Assembly: GCA_021613335.1 (NCBI GenBank)
Contig: JAJTWR010000314.1
Location: forward strand, 1,222,501-1,286,500
Direction: 5' to 3'
Length of the DNA stretch: 64,000 nt
Source: Whitmania pigra
Lineage: Eukaryota > Annelida > Clitellata > Hirudinida > Haemopidae
The notes under the pieces are model-generated. The model ran no database searches. It saw nothing but the letters and a program-made list of their open reading frames with translations, and was not told the DNA's origin. Positions within the stretch are counted from its first letter, which is position 1. Each line of letters starts with the position of its first letter. Positions 1 to 27,454 of this stretch are shown here, in pieces. Both the position numbers and the translations under genes were made by a program.

Positions 1-325
1 TGCATAATGTGCGAATTGTCAGATCAGTAACTGTTAACTGAGTGCAATGAACAAATTATCGCCATTCATTAACTTTGCGCATAAATTAAGCCAATGAGAT
101 AATTAGCATATCGGAACTTGTCTGGGCTGAGACAAAAATAGATCAACGAAGGAAGCCATGCATTGCAGCAATAACAGTAATAATGATAATGATCATAATA
201 ATTATATTCTTAACACTAATAATATTAATAATAATAAAAAATATTAATAATAACAACAGCAACATTGAATATCTCAAAAACATTGTGTAGCTATCCGCGA
301 ATTTATATCACAGCAACAACATCTT

Positions 326-359
326 GTGACATCCTCGTCAACACCGTCGTCGTCGTCGT

Positions 360-390
<31 letters not shown>

Positions 391-435
391 ATCAGCATCA
401 TCGTCATCATCATCGTCATCAACAACAACAACAAC
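326..435. repeat. CAT/CAG/CAA trinucleotide array
   Basis: Imperfect run of trinucleotides reading as serine, alanine and threonine homopolymers on + and aspartate on -. No flanking splice signals or conserved protein sequence, so it is treated as simple repeat. Confidence 0.8.
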
Positions 436-763
436 ATTTAAAACTTTGCGCAAAGGCAACAAATACGACCAAGCATCCGGTATGAAACTATCAATTGATT
501 CTTTCTCGAACTTTCAGTGCATCAGTTGTCTGTGAGCCATTTCATTATTTATCACTTAGTTATGTATTATTAATATTACTTATCAATCAGTTATAAGTTA
601 TTAATTATTTATCATTCAACTATTAATTGTATAATTAATGATGATTATCGCTCAATATCTATTTGAAGCATTGACATTGACATTGACATGCAGCATTATT
701 ATTAATAACAGCAATTATGGTTATATTATTGTACTTTATTATTATTGTTGTTTTTGTATATCG

Positions 764-779
764 TCACCACCATCATCAT

Positions 780-830
<51 letters not shown>

Positions 831-899
831 CATCATCATCACCACCACCACCATCATCATCACCACCATCATCATCATGACCATCATCATCACCACCAC

Positions 900-967
<68 letters not shown>

Positions 968-971
968 GTCG

Positions 972-1052
<81 letters not shown>

Positions 1053-1340
1053 GACGTCATAATTCATTTCGACTCTCATTTGAAAGCAGGCACGCATTCA
1101 TGACCACTGAGTTAGAGAAGAGTAATCATGTCGTAATGACCATCATCATCATCGTCGTCAACATCGTCATCAGCATCGTCATCATCATCATCGTTATCAT
1201 CGTTGTCATCATCATCGTCATCAACATCGTCATCAACATCGTCGTCAGCATCGTCATCAGCATCGTTATCATCGTTGTCATCATCATCGTCATCAACATC
1301 GTCATCAACATCGTCATCAGCATCGTCATCATCATCGACA
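764..1340. repeat. Long CAT/CAC/CAA trinucleotide array
   Basis: Nearly 580 bases of CAT-based triplets, pure from about 900 to 1,050 and then degenerating into CATCGTCATCAA-type higher-order units from 1,140 to 1,335. Every reading frame is open across parts of it, which explains the spurious poly-His, poly-Ile and poly-Met frames. Confidence 0.9.
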
Positions 1341-1469
1341 TGTCATCGTCAATGTCGATACATTTGTATTTTTGTTACTTTAAAAACTTTTTGAACGTCT
1401 GTTCACTATTGATTAACCACTTCTGTACTTGGATGAAGTATTGTTAGTATTTCGGCAAAGTATTCGATA

Positions 1470-1690
1470 AAGCAAAAACCTAAGTATTCGTGAAAGTAAC
1501 GAAAAAGTAATCGTGAAGTAACAACGAAATATTCGTGAAAGTACCAAGAAAGTATTCGTGAAAGTAACAACGAAATATTCGTGAAAGTAACAACGAAATA
1601 TTCGTGAAAGTAACAACGAAATATTCGTGAAAGTACCAAGAAAGTATTCGTGAAAGTAACAACGAAGTATTCGTGAAAGTAAGAACAAGA
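1470..1690. repeat. Tandem repeat with a unit of about 23 bp
   Basis: Around nine imperfect copies of a unit with core ATTCGTGAAAGTAACAACGA. Some copies carry ACCAAGAAAG instead of AACAACGAAA, giving a simple alternating variant pattern. No coding function is seen. Confidence 0.85.
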
Positions 1691-2417
1691 TGGTGACCAG
1701 TTAATTACTTCTGACAAAGTATCCAGTTACTCTTTCAATTGTTTGTCCTGAAACGACATTTTCTAGGCTCAGTTTTCTTAAAAGCATCGGTTTTAGAAAT
1801 CTCATTCAATTAGCCAGACGACAATGTGACTCTTCTGTTGTCTTGCACGCGCTCATTTGAGTGCTCGTGTGTGCGTGTGAGTGTGTTTGTGTGTGTGCTC
1901 GTGTGTGCGTGAGCATGTGAATAAATGAGTAAATCTAATTGGCAGGATGTGAGTAAGCTTGATGAACATTTCATGATTTTCTTAATTGTTCGACAATTTT
2001 ATCGTGCTTGTCTTTCTGTGAATTTGTATGTTATTTTTCAAGAACTTTGTGGATTTGTTTGTTATTTAAAAAAAAACTCTCGTTGTGAGAATACTTCTGT
2101 CGCGTCTTTTTGGCGCCAATAATTAACTAACTAACTAACTAACCAATTAAATAAATAAATCAATACATTTAATCAATCAATATTTAAATAAGTATTTGTT
2201 TATTTATTTATTTATTTATTGAAATAAACCACTTAAACCATTGTAAATTAATGTTACGTTAAATAATTCAAATTGAAATCAATCCGCAATATCCTGCCAG
2301 GTTAGAACTCAACTAGACAATACATCAAGATCTTGAAGGCATTCACTCACATTTGTCTTCTTAACTTCGAGAATCAAAACTTCAATTGTTCAGAACGTCC
2401 ATGAACCACGCCCTGAC

Positions 2418-16768
<14,351 letters not shown>

Positions 16769-18746
16769 TATTATAATTGTTTCTCACTACCTTCAAGCTG
16801 GTGTCATGTCGACTCTGCAAGAATCCATCTTCTCTTGGAATGATTGACATCTCTGACATTACTTTGGTACATTTAGATGTTTCAAAGGCAAAATTTGAAC
16901 CAAAAAGGCTCATCCATATAAATATATTTTACAAAGGATCGTATTCGAGTGTTCCGAAATTGCATTTAGTTTGAAATTGGCATTCCGTCGCTTGGCACGA
17001 CACCTATGCGGCTGCGAATATTTAATTTTAAAATTATTCGCCACATATTTTCACCATTCATTGACGATACTCGTCATCATAGTGTGTCTCACTAGGAGTT
17101 TGCAATTTGAACCACTTTTTAGAAGCAGTGGCTAACATTCGTGCTCATAGCAGATGTTCCTTTGCGATCAACAGGGGCGGATTTGCTATTGTCGTAATAT
17201 TGTTGTTGTTGTGGTCATCGTGGTATTAACAGTAGCGATGACAACAAACTATACGTTTAAGCGAACAAACGTAATGCAAGCGTGTTTATTCTCCGGACAT
17301 GGAACAAATCCGTCGTGCACATCTGAATATTTTTGCATTAACATGTTGCATAGATGCACAGCATTCGCGATCAGCATCGTTGCCGTAGCAATCGTCGACA
17401 TTGCAAAAGCCATCTGTTGTTGTTAATGAACATATGTCATTTGTTGGTGATCAGAAAATTTGAAATTTGTTTTACAACTTCTCGTGATAAGCTGGCCTTG
17501 CATTCTCTTTACGCTTCACAGATATTTTATTCTTTCGTCGAGAATTTCACCATTTCATCATTTCACCTGAAACCGCTGGTCAAAGAAATTGTACCCTTTG
17601 ATAAATTGTTAAGTTTATGGCATGATTTTTGAGGTGAAGCATATTTTCCGACATGATTTTCAATCGCTTGAGACAGGAAATTCTTGCCCTTTTTGCCGCT
17701 GTCATGTTATGGTTTGAAGTTACAAATTTATTGTTTTGTCGTGCACTTATAAAACACTTCCCTGGATTTTCTAGACCAGAGTTTAGTTGTTGATTGGATT
17801 TGCAAATGCATTCACAAACGTTGTAAGACAAATGTGTGGCTGTCGTTCTTAAGGTCATATTTCACTTTCTTGATGCTGTAACAATGTCTTTCATGTTCTC
17901 AAAGACCGTGTTTTACCTGTTGGAGACGATAGCATCCTAATGGAGGACATCCGTTGGAATAGTAACGAATAAGCAAGTGATGTCGAATGCACGGATGAGT
18001 TCTTTCGCGTCAATTTTTCTCACTTAGACATTCATCAGTCATTGATTTGGAATCATGTCTTTGAATGTTTCTAAAGACAAATGTGTTGTCGCTTTCATGA
18101 ATTCACCCGTTGTGTGTTTAGCGCTTCAATGTTGTCTTTCGTTATCCTATCGCGTTTCCGGATGGAATTTAATTCACTTAAATGGATGGAAAGTGGAGCA
18201 AATTTCAATTGTTTCCTTCTTATCATGACGTCCTGGATACTCTCTCGAATTTCAAGGCTTTCGCTGTAGTCCTAGGAAATTCCCGGCTAGTTTCGCTTTC
18301 ATTTTCATCTCACCAGTGAATAGAGGGGCTTCATTGTTATCGTGCGGATGGTTTTACTGTTAACAATGCAATCCTGTATCTATCGTGTTATTATAATATC
18401 ATGCCGTAAGGACAGTTTATTGATGCCAAGTGTGCATCGATGCACGTGATGCATCCTATCGATCCTAACGGATCTTCATTGTGCATTCCACAGTTCTGTG
18501 TTTCTCATGTTTACCAATTAATTTAAGTTTAAATCTATTTAATCTCGTTTGGGAATAAAGCTGTTTTAATGCTTTCAGTGTCTCTGATTCATTCCTCTGT
18601 CGACGAAAACACTCGGGAAATTAAAAGAGATTTAAAAGAGATTTAATTCCCCCATGAGGAATAAATTAATAAATAAAATGAAACCATACACATGAATTCA
18701 TTAGAAACAATTTATAAAACTGCATTAAAAACAAACAAATTCTGTT
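16769..18746 (+). other. Probable 3' UTR of the RhoGEF and short convergent intergenic gap
   Basis: No coding exon is supported. The best poly(A) signal is AATAAA at 18554-18559, which would give a 3' UTR of about 1.8 kb. The 90-codon open frame at 17,154-17,426 has no splice support and no recognisable motif and is not called. Confidence 0.45.
18554..18559 (+). terminator. Candidate poly(A) signal of the RhoGEF
   Basis: Canonical AATAAA followed within 30 bases by T-rich and TG-rich sequence. It is the first good + strand hexamer near the end of this transcription unit. Confidence 0.4.
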
Positions 18747-18752
18747 TTTATT
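18747..18752 (-). terminator. Candidate poly(A) signal of the WD-repeat gene
   Basis: AATAAA on the - strand, about 320 bases beyond the stop codon of the gene that ends at 19069. If used, the two convergent genes end within roughly 200 bases of each other. Confidence 0.35.
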
Positions 18753-19068
18753 GGTCCATGATTAACAAGCCAGGTGCATGGTATCAATAAATGCATCTTC
18801 ATAAAATAAATGCAACCAGATTTCAATGCATGGCATCAATAAAAGCATCCTCATAAAATAAATGCAACTAGATTTCATTTCGTCGCCCAAAAGTGCCTCA
18901 CAATTAGATCAGACAGTAACGAAGCCCTGCAAATGATTGATGAATTTGATAAATGTGATTTTAAAACAACCATTTTTATGTTCAATGACTTAGACTATTT
19001 GTTGTAGACAAATATTAATAATTATTAATTAATCAATTTATTAGTATTATTATTATTATTAACTATTA

Positions 19069-22000
19069 TTACAGTATGACTGACGTTTCCCTGTAGGCGG
19101 CCTTCATGACTCCTTTGTTGGTTCTGTCGTTCATGTCTTTTGCAGTGACTATCAACAGAGGGTTTTGGAACCTTAGCAAATCCTTCAGAATGATAATAGT
19201 TGTAATATCATGTTTGGTATGATTAATAATGATAATAATACAATTATGATAGTTCCAATAATTTCCTAGGTATGTTTAACATATGAAGATGATTTTTTAT
19301 CATTGTAAAAGTGATTAGTAATGATAATAATAATAATGAAATGATGATAGTTGTAATGTATTGCTAGGCATGGATTAGTAGTGAATTGATCATTCGAAGC
19401 ATCAGTTCACCAGCGATGGTGCGTAAAGGTTGATGATGAAAAAGTCGGCCCATCTGGAAGCTGTTAGCTTGGAATTTGCTGGATAATCATGAACCACTTC
19501 CAGACCTAATTAAAAAAATTACTTAATTAACTTACCTAATTACATTATTATGCATTAATTAATTATTAATTATGTGGTGCATCAAACTGTTTTATTAATG
19601 TCTGCTGCATGGCTTGATGATTAGGATGGGGTTCTCACAATATGTGGATGTGTGGTACATCACCAGGTCATGCTCATTTACATATTTTTTTTGCTCAGTG
19701 TCTAAGGAAAGCTACATGCCTCCTCAATATCTTCGAAATACAAAAATGGAGAGACCTAAGTAATTTACTAACTTATTAATTTATTAATTATTATTAATAA
19801 TTATAATTTACTGAATCCTCTGCATGAACATCGAATGATGGCAGTTATCGTTATTCTCATTGTGCACGACATTTTTCTTAAGACGACTAATAATTGCTGA
19901 TGATTGGACAAAAACAAATTATTCAAGTAATTAAACAGCAACCATGAATAATCGAATACCGATGTGGGTGTTCCTACCTCCGAGCCTCGGACTCCATTCA
20001 GACAGTCTGAATACCTCCTGACCAGTGTCCAATGAGAATGCAGAAAGCTGACCCCTGATTGAGGTCAACACGTGCAATGGACCACTAGGGATGCAGTTGT
20101 CTATCATCTGCTTAAGAAAAACAAGATTAACACAAATATCTTGAAATTAAAGATTCTAAAAAAACATATGATTAAAATTCATCACTCTACAATCAATCAG
20201 TGCAATCTACATATATGTTAATATATAATATATATATATTAATATAAATAATATTCGTACGTAGATAACATATATATAATATTTAGAAATAGATAATATA
20301 AATAATATTCATATATAGATAATATCATATACATAAGAACATCGACCTCACAATCCATGATGTCCGTCACAACAAACTCTTCGTACATTTCCAAAGGGAA
20401 ATGAAAGTCTTTTCTGAACTTCAGCAGACACCCTCTCTCAATGTTCAAAACGAACAAAGACACACAGAAACCTGGTTGGAGGAATGGTTGAAAAGCTAAA
20501 ACCAGTCAATCAATCAATTACCAATCAACACCAAGAACCACCTGCAACTCGTACAGGTGGAAAGAGCAGCATTATGGCAAAGAAATTCTGCTCCCTCCAC
20601 TGGACCACCCTCGACACCACGACCTTTGAACTCTTAAGTTGGATCGCCTGGAAGTTTCTCACAGAGTACGCGTGCAGGTGACTGACCTTCTTGTGTCTGG
20701 TGACGACATGGAAAGGATTTCGGAAGGACTGATGCACTCGATTGGTCTGAAGATGGTCATCTGAATGGAAGACAACTGATTGGGCAACTGGAGTATCGTT
20801 ATGGTTTGTAAATTTAAAAAAAAACTGTAGAAGCTCTTCATCATCATCATCACCGTCATCACAACTATCATCATCATCATCCCTCTCACCATTATCATCA
20901 TCATCATCACTAAGTGACTTACAACAAGAGCTCCATCATCCAATGAGGACCAGACGAGACAAGATTCCAAGATTTGTCTCAACATATCCTCAACTTGTAA
21001 TAAAACAAAATTATGAAAACACTTGGGTTAGCAATTAATTAATTAATTAATCATAACTTCTGAACTTGATTTGTCTCAACATATCCTCAACTTGTAATAA
21101 AACAAAATTATGAAAATACTCGGGTTAGCAATTATTTAATTGATTACTCAAAACTTTTGAACCTGATGACCTCTGCTTTTCCAATTCTGACTTGTTGTTC
21201 TGTTCAGCCTCTGAAAATACAATCTGCAAAAGATATGGAGAGGTAATATTTATCTTATTTAATAATTAAATTATTATTTAATTTCTTATCTTATTTAATA
21301 ATTAAATTATTGTTTATTTTAATATTTTTTTATTAAATAAATTATTATTTGTTTTATTATTTATTTATTAAATAAATTATTATTTGTTTTATTATTTATT
21401 TATTAAATAAATTATTATTTATTTTATCTTATTTTTTCATTCGATCTAATGCCAAATTTTAATTTCAACAAATCTATTCATGATCATTTTTATATTATTG
21501 TGCTACCATATATTATTATTATCATCATCATTACCATAACCATCGTCATCATCACCACCACCATCATCATCGTCAAGCATCTTCATATGCTCACCAGATT
21601 ATCATCATCAGAGACAGCCTCAAATGTGCTCAAATTCAGTTCCACTTGCAAGAATTGCTTAGGATGAAAAGTGCCATCTTCATTTAAATACTTCCTGAAT
21701 TAATTGTTATTATGATTATTGTTGTGACTATGATTATTACTTAATCATATTTAATCATTATTCTTTGAACCATTTTCAGGATGGAAATAAATGAAGATGA
21801 AGATAGTTGTGATGACGCTGATAATGATGACGACGACGACGACGGTGATGATGATAGTGACGAAAATGATGTTAATCATCATTAAGTCAAATGTGATGGA
21901 AATTTGCAAAATGTTTTTCCCCTTGAACATAATTTTTTTTTCTTGGGTAAAATTTCTTATCAGAAAACAAACAAACAGATGAAACAATTTCCTGCACACT

Positions 22001-23418
22001 TCAGAGGTAAATTTAAAAATAGACACAAAACACGTCCAAAACAAAAATAAACAAGCACCTGTCTTCCTTCCAAATACAAACGACTCCATCGGTATCCATG
22101 GTAACCAGGTCTCCGAGGCGACCTTTCAGAGCGGAGTGGAGGATAATGGACTTCCTGTGTCCGTAGAGGACGTCTGCTTTTACGACCTTCCGATGAAAAA
22201 TGTTTTTAAAAAGTGATAAAAAAAGAATGATTAAACATTTGTAAATATTTTTAAAATGATAAAAAAAGAATAAATAAACATTTATAAATGGTCGGAGTGG
22301 ATAATAAAAGTTTCAAATCAAGCAAAATAATATAATTATAAAAAAATAATAATTAGATAATTAACAAAATTCTTATGATTAAAAAGATCCATTCCCAAAC
22401 TTCAGCCCGGCTCGATCGACCTTCGGCATTTTCTTCCTGCTTCTCGCCACCATCAACACCGTCCTGGCATCTCGACACATCGCACATCAACACGTTCCCG
22501 TTGTCCATGGCAACTGAAATCTATTTTAATGGAGATAAACAAAGATAGTCATTGGACAGAGATACTTTAGGAAGAAGTGTGTTCATCAACCTGCAAAGAC
22601 GATCCCTTGTCAAGATGAGCTGCCAACAATGGCTTCGATGATGTCTTTACTTTACCACGTGGTCTGGTTATTCTTCCTGAGAGAAGAAGGTTCAGGCACA
22701 ATTTAAAAAAAAGTGATTTATTGGTTGAATGAAAATTGATCGAAAAATGATGGACGTTAAATTTATAATTAAAATTATTTAATTAAAAAAAACACTAACC
22801 AGATTGGAAGTTAAAGTCACCAATGCGAGCATCCAATAAAAATATATTTTTAATAAGGTCAGGTGAATGTCCATCCTTCCCTTTTATTATAACCAGGTCA
22901 GTGTCATGCTCCTCAACTTTCATTGGTTGATGAGTGCTGGTAGCTCCTCCCCTTAAGGACCATATTTTTAGCACTCCCTTATTTCAATAAAAATTATTAA
23001 TACCAAATATATTCCTATAATCACATCGTCACGATTAATTTAATAATTAATTAATAGGTTTTTAATAATTAATTTTAATATATGAGATACATTAATTTAT
23101 TAATTTTAATGTTTAAGACTTTTAATAATAGGTTTACCTGTTCTGATAATGATGTCAAGAGGTCGGAGTCTTTATTCCAAGATAGGTCAATGATTTCATC
23201 CCCTGACCTACTTATGTGAACCTTGGTTAGACGAGAGGGTATCCAATTGAAATCCAAGATGCAAATGTGACCTACACAAACAGATGAACATGTGAACTAA
23301 TATTCCAAATATTAGTAAAATTGTGACAGGAGCAACAGCATATAAATTAAAATAAATAGCTAGAATGGACTTTGATAAAATAATTAACTGCAAGTAATGT
23401 TAAATAAACAAAAATAAA

Positions 23419-23459
<41 letters not shown>

Positions 23460-23484
23460 CAACAACAACAACAACAACAACAAT

Positions 23485-23518
<34 letters not shown>

Positions 23519-23531
23519 CAACAACAACAAC

Positions 23532-23594
<63 letters not shown>

Positions 23595-24079
23595 CAAGCT
23601 TGAATGACTTATAATTTGTTTTATTATAAAAATAGCAAAAAAAATGCATTTTACTGTTCCAACCATCCCCTTACAAGACACACCTCCCCTAGTGGCAAAG
23701 GCTGCAAATCTTCCAGAGTTGGATACCTGCAGACAGGTTATACCTGAACATCTCTCAGTTACCTGAGAATTCCTCGTCACTACCTGGAAGTTCTGTGATT
23801 GCAAGAGATGATGGCAGTACAGGTGAAAATGGGGAAGCAATAACTATCAACGATAACACCAGCATTGATTAAAGCAAATTATTAAAAATAAAGCATGATA
23901 ATTAAAGCAAATTATAATGTAATAAGAGTGAGATTATGACTAATAACTTCAATAACAAATGCTCATAATTCAGTGCAGTCGACAAATAAACTGATTAAAT
24001 GAGTAGCATAACACCTAGTAATCAATAATTACAATTGCTAATAATTAAATAATTACAAACAGGTAATTAACATGTAATA

Positions 24080-24150
<71 letters not shown>

Positions 24151-26614
24151 AATAATAGCAGATAATAACAACAATAATAATTATTACTTATAACAGTTAA
24201 AAATAGTTAAGAGTTAACGATAAAAAGTAAACCAGACACTCCAGTAGTCCAATTCTGCCCTCCTGAGCAGACGAAGACCTCCATCCAACCCGTGGTCGAA
24301 ATCCGTGACTGGAAACAAGTTGTTGAAGTTGAGGACTTTGCATGGAGAACTAACGAATTAAAATTTAATGCAATCACTCAACAGATTAAAGTATGGTGAT
24401 TAATTACAAATAAATTATCACATGAGATTCAATTGGTGGACAGAGATCCAATCATCATTCAGAATAATAAGCATCAAAATTTAATTTTATAAATCAGTAT
24501 GCATAATAAATTTATGCCTTTAAAAGTTAATCAAAAGTAAAGCCTTTTATATATAAATATTTAAAGTCCAATCTACATATTAATAAAAATAATCTTATTA
24601 TGAATAAAAATATATTTGTCATAAAAAATAAATGTCTGGAAATTAAAGGAAACATTATCAAAGCAATTTGTCCTTTTCTGACCTGTCTGAAATATGACCT
24701 TCTCTTGAATGCCAGCAGATGTCCAAAGGCATGACAGTACTGGATAGTTACATTTAGATATAAATTTAGTATGGTAAATAAATGCATGCAATTCATGAGT
24801 TAAAATCATATAAAAATTAGTAAAGCTACAAAGTGGTGATTACTTAATGTTAACTAAATAAATGGTTAAGGTGAGATTGTTAAAGCTACCTAGTTTAATA
24901 CCTAATAAAAGTGAATTTATTATAATATTCAAAACTTGAAATTATTCCCCGAATTGTAATTGTAACTTCATTTATACAGCGCCATATGCATAGCATCAGA
25001 GGCACTTCTTGTAACCATTTATATAGCGCTAATTCCCAAGGGCGCTGGCAGCAGGCTGGATTTCGAACAGGACACATTACGACTGTTGCCATTACTGCCA
25101 TATGCAGGTAACCCATTCAGATAATCTGCATGCCCAAAGCATCTACTTATTCTTCTTAACCTTTTATTATTTAATTATTTTATTATTACATTGCTTTATC
25201 CCATCTTTTTCACACATTGCATAGTTATGACCTTTTCCTCACTTTACATAAAATGATGTATAAAAATAATACTAACCTTTTCCTATGGTCTGGTTCTTTC
25301 TTCTTCTGATTCCTCAGCAACTCTTCAATGCTTTCCAGGCATTCGGTCTTTGAATTGTCGCTCATCACTGATTGCTCGTCCGTCTTCAATGTCGCGGCCT
25401 ATCGGAATTGTCGAGCAAAGACTGGTTATTAATCAAAATTGCCATTAGACAGCATTCACATTTTTTGGTCTTCTTTGCTTCAGTGCTGCTTGTAGGCTTA
25501 GCAGCAGGTTAGATGTTTAATAGGTTTAATAAATTAATTATAATATCATTCATAACTTTATGGACATTATTATTGCTGAGCTGAGTTAATAAATTTAAAA
25601 GCAAAAAACATCAACAGGCAGTGAGAGTAAGTTGTCAAGGGATAAAAAAAATTGTCATCATTTTCAACCCACAAATATGATGCCACCCAATATGCTGACA
25701 GCCGTTCTGGCAAACACTTCCAATCGATTGAAGATGTTTCGTGTCTCGATGTTGATAACCTGTATCATTGTTATTATTGTTAATAATATTCTTATTAATG
25801 AATAATTAGTGAATAAAATAAGACAAAATTGTAGTTTTGGAAGGCTCCAGTCTGAAAAATACATTATTTGTTCTTGCATCAGTGATTTTTCGAACCTGGT
25901 GAAGGATTTCTTCAAAGATGGATGTTTCTTCATTCTCGTGATCTTTTCTAAGTTTGGATTGAAAACTAAATGGATGGACAGATGGATGAATGGCGTTATA
26001 CATGGATGAATGAATGAATGCATGGATGGATGGATGGATGGATGAATATGGATCAGGTCCAAGATTTAATTAGAAAACAAAATAATAAGCATAGCTGATT
26101 TCAAATTGATTAATAAGTTTATTGTTCACATTTACCCAGTTGATGTTTTTGATTTTAAGGATTGTTGGTCATCATCTGTTATTCTTGGATGATGATGTTT
26201 GTGATGAGAACATCCAACTGCATTATTAATCAGGTCAACCACTATTGGCTTGACCTTCATTTAAAAAAATGCATTAAACTTAGGCTTAGTTTACAAATAA
26301 TATAACATAATAAATTGTCTTAATCCGGTTAGCAACAGGAATTTAACATGCTATAAATTATGAAGCATTTCCTTTCATTTAATTAGTATTTATTAAAACA
26401 CAAGTTAAACCAAAGATACATGGCTGTGTAATACAAATACAAAAAAAAAGAAATTTTTTTAGTTGCTGAATAGTTTTCTAACCACAACAAAGCTGTCCAT
26501 CTGCCAGTGAGAATTGGTCTTCAGATGTGGGGTTACAGGACGACTGGACACGTTCGGCTCAACTTTTTCGAACGTTTTTGGAAAATTCAGCAGCAATTCA
26601 AGAACTGATTGCAT
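19069..26614 (-). CDS. WD-repeat-like protein of 791 residues, unrecognised
   Basis: Twenty phase-compatible exons on the - strand, in transcript order: 26483-26614, 26136-26254, 25896-25965, 25673-25759, 25277-25398, 24238-24349, 23684-23792, 23138-23271, 22800-22977, 22591-22676, 22401-22520, 22059-22186, 21595-21694, 21163-21223, 20923-20993, 20542-20824, 20347-20471, 19978-20107, 19411-19505, 19069-19182. The first about 210 residues look helical and acidic. From there on, beta-propeller motifs appear: ITCLQVSNSGRFAAFATRGG, IIDLSWNKDSDLLTSLSEQ followed by GVLKIWSL, and GDLVTMDTDGVVCIWK. These are WD blades with the usual hydrophobic-x-hydrophobic-W end. No signal peptide or membrane segment is seen. 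The start is the first ATG of the most upstream supported exon. I could not assign it to a named family; cilium-associated WD proteins are one possibility, not supported by any diagnostic motif. No exon lies between it and RPB7. Confidence 0.8.
20971..21134. repeat. 67-bp direct duplication of a splice acceptor plus exon start
   Basis: Copies at 20971-21037 and 21068-21134 differ at only two positions. The first carries the 3' splice site and first 23 bases of the WD-gene exon 20923-20993; the second is an intact-looking decoy of the same junction 97 bases upstream in the transcript. Confidence 0.9.
21290..21430. repeat. TTATTATTTGTTTTATTATTTATT tandem array
   Basis: Three to four imperfect copies of an AT-only unit containing AAATAAATTATTATTTGTTT, in an intron of the WD-repeat gene. 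Confidence 0.7.
23412..23593. repeat. AAT/AAC trinucleotide array
   Basis: Block structure: AAT units, then mainly AAC units, then AAT units again, about 180 bases in an intron of the WD-repeat gene. The switch from AAT to AAC and back suggests point mutation followed by repeat expansion. Confidence 0.95.
24084..24151. repeat. Perfect ATG/GAT trinucleotide array
   Basis: About 22 uninterrupted ATG units in an intron of the WD-repeat gene. Confidence 0.95.
24960..25135 (-). mobile_element. tRNA-derived SINE, copy 1
   Basis: Read on the - strand, this holds a pol III B-box-like sequence (TGTTCGAAATCC) and ends with a tail region containing AGCGCTATATAAATGG and GGCGCTGTATAAATG. It aligns by eye with the copies at 54,870 and 55,500. 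It sits in an intron of the WD-repeat gene. Confidence 0.75.
25978..26045. repeat. GGAT/GAAT tetranucleotide array
   Basis: Imperfect tandem GATG/GAAT units just upstream (in transcript sense) of the WD-gene exon that ends at 25965. The same tetranucleotide family recurs at 31,620 and 53,820. Confidence 0.85.
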
Positions 26615-27454
26615 TGGAGCTCTTCAAAGTTAATGTTGTATTGGCAATCAAGTTATATGTTCTCAATCTAAATAACTCATTTTACGTCTTATAAATTGTT
26701 TACTTGTTTTGTTCATCCTCTGGATTGGGAGGGTTATTCTTCTTGATGTGTTTAGAGGTATGGCCTAAATTGAAATTAAGTGGTCAACATATCCCTTACA
26801 CGTTAATGACCTACAAACCCTTTGAGGTGATTGAAACAGAAGGCTTTAATGGGGGAAACTTTAGTCTTTTGGATCTAATTAAATAACATTTATTGGTTCT
26901 ACTAAGGCCCAGTTTATCAAATCAACTAAACGAATTTTACGCTTCGTCGTCGATGCATCCGAGAAGAATCTTGTCAACTATTTTTTGTTGCTGAATCGCC
27001 AAATTCAATTCTTCCATGATTCAATAGATTTGTTTATGAACCGAAAATATTTCCACCAACAAGCACCCATGGCAACGCAAAGAACGTCTGCTTCCCCATT
27101 TATTCTTTCACATGAATTTATATTTTATACATTACATAAATTATCTGCTGGCCGAGAACAAAATATTTCACATTAGAATTTGATAACTCAGCTAATTTCA
27201 GGATTAGTTTCATAAGCACTCTATTAACATCCTTAATCCCAAGGACTCCAGGATATTCGCAGAACCCTACCCGTGGTCACCAAACGTTAAGCTATTAACA
27301 AGAAAGGTTCAGTCTGATGGAAAACAAACACATGACGATAAGTTTTTTTCCTAGACATATGAAGAATTTTCAATTGTAAACAAGATTTTCAGTAAAGTAA
27401 TTTTGAAATTGCAACAGTTCGTCACTGCCAACAATGAAGTCTGCGTCCTATCCA
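26615..27454. other. Intergenic: RPB7 3' end and WD-gene 5' end
   Basis: No coding exon is seen. Both neighbours are transcribed leftward, so this stretch should hold the RPB7 3' UTR and the promoter or 5' UTR of the WD-repeat gene. A - strand AATAAA lies near 27,095-27,100. The short + strand open frames at 26,704 and 26,985 have no supporting signals. Confidence 0.5.

Larger units (their letters stand above)
1..2417. other. Upstream non-coding region, low complexity
   Basis: No coding exon is supported here. The open frames are products of trinucleotide arrays (poly-His, poly-Ser, poly-Asp, poly-Met readings of the same CAT/ATG repeat). From about 1,860 to 1,925 there is a GTGT-rich stretch, and from 2,120 to 2,220 AACT and ATTT tetranucleotide runs. 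A possible 3' splice site ending at 2393 (TTCAATTGTTCAG) is in frame with the RhoGEF exon that follows, so an upstream exon of that gene may exist outside or inside this stretch. Confidence 0.6.

Noticed and set aside
717..1103. Poly-His / poly-Ser open frames
   Set aside because: They are translations of a CAT microsatellite, open in all frames and both strands, without conserved sequence or splice context.
17154..17632. Two overlapping + strand frames of about 90 codons after the RhoGEF stop
   Set aside because: One has hydrophobic stretches, but no splice signals, no family match, and it lies in the probable 3' UTR.
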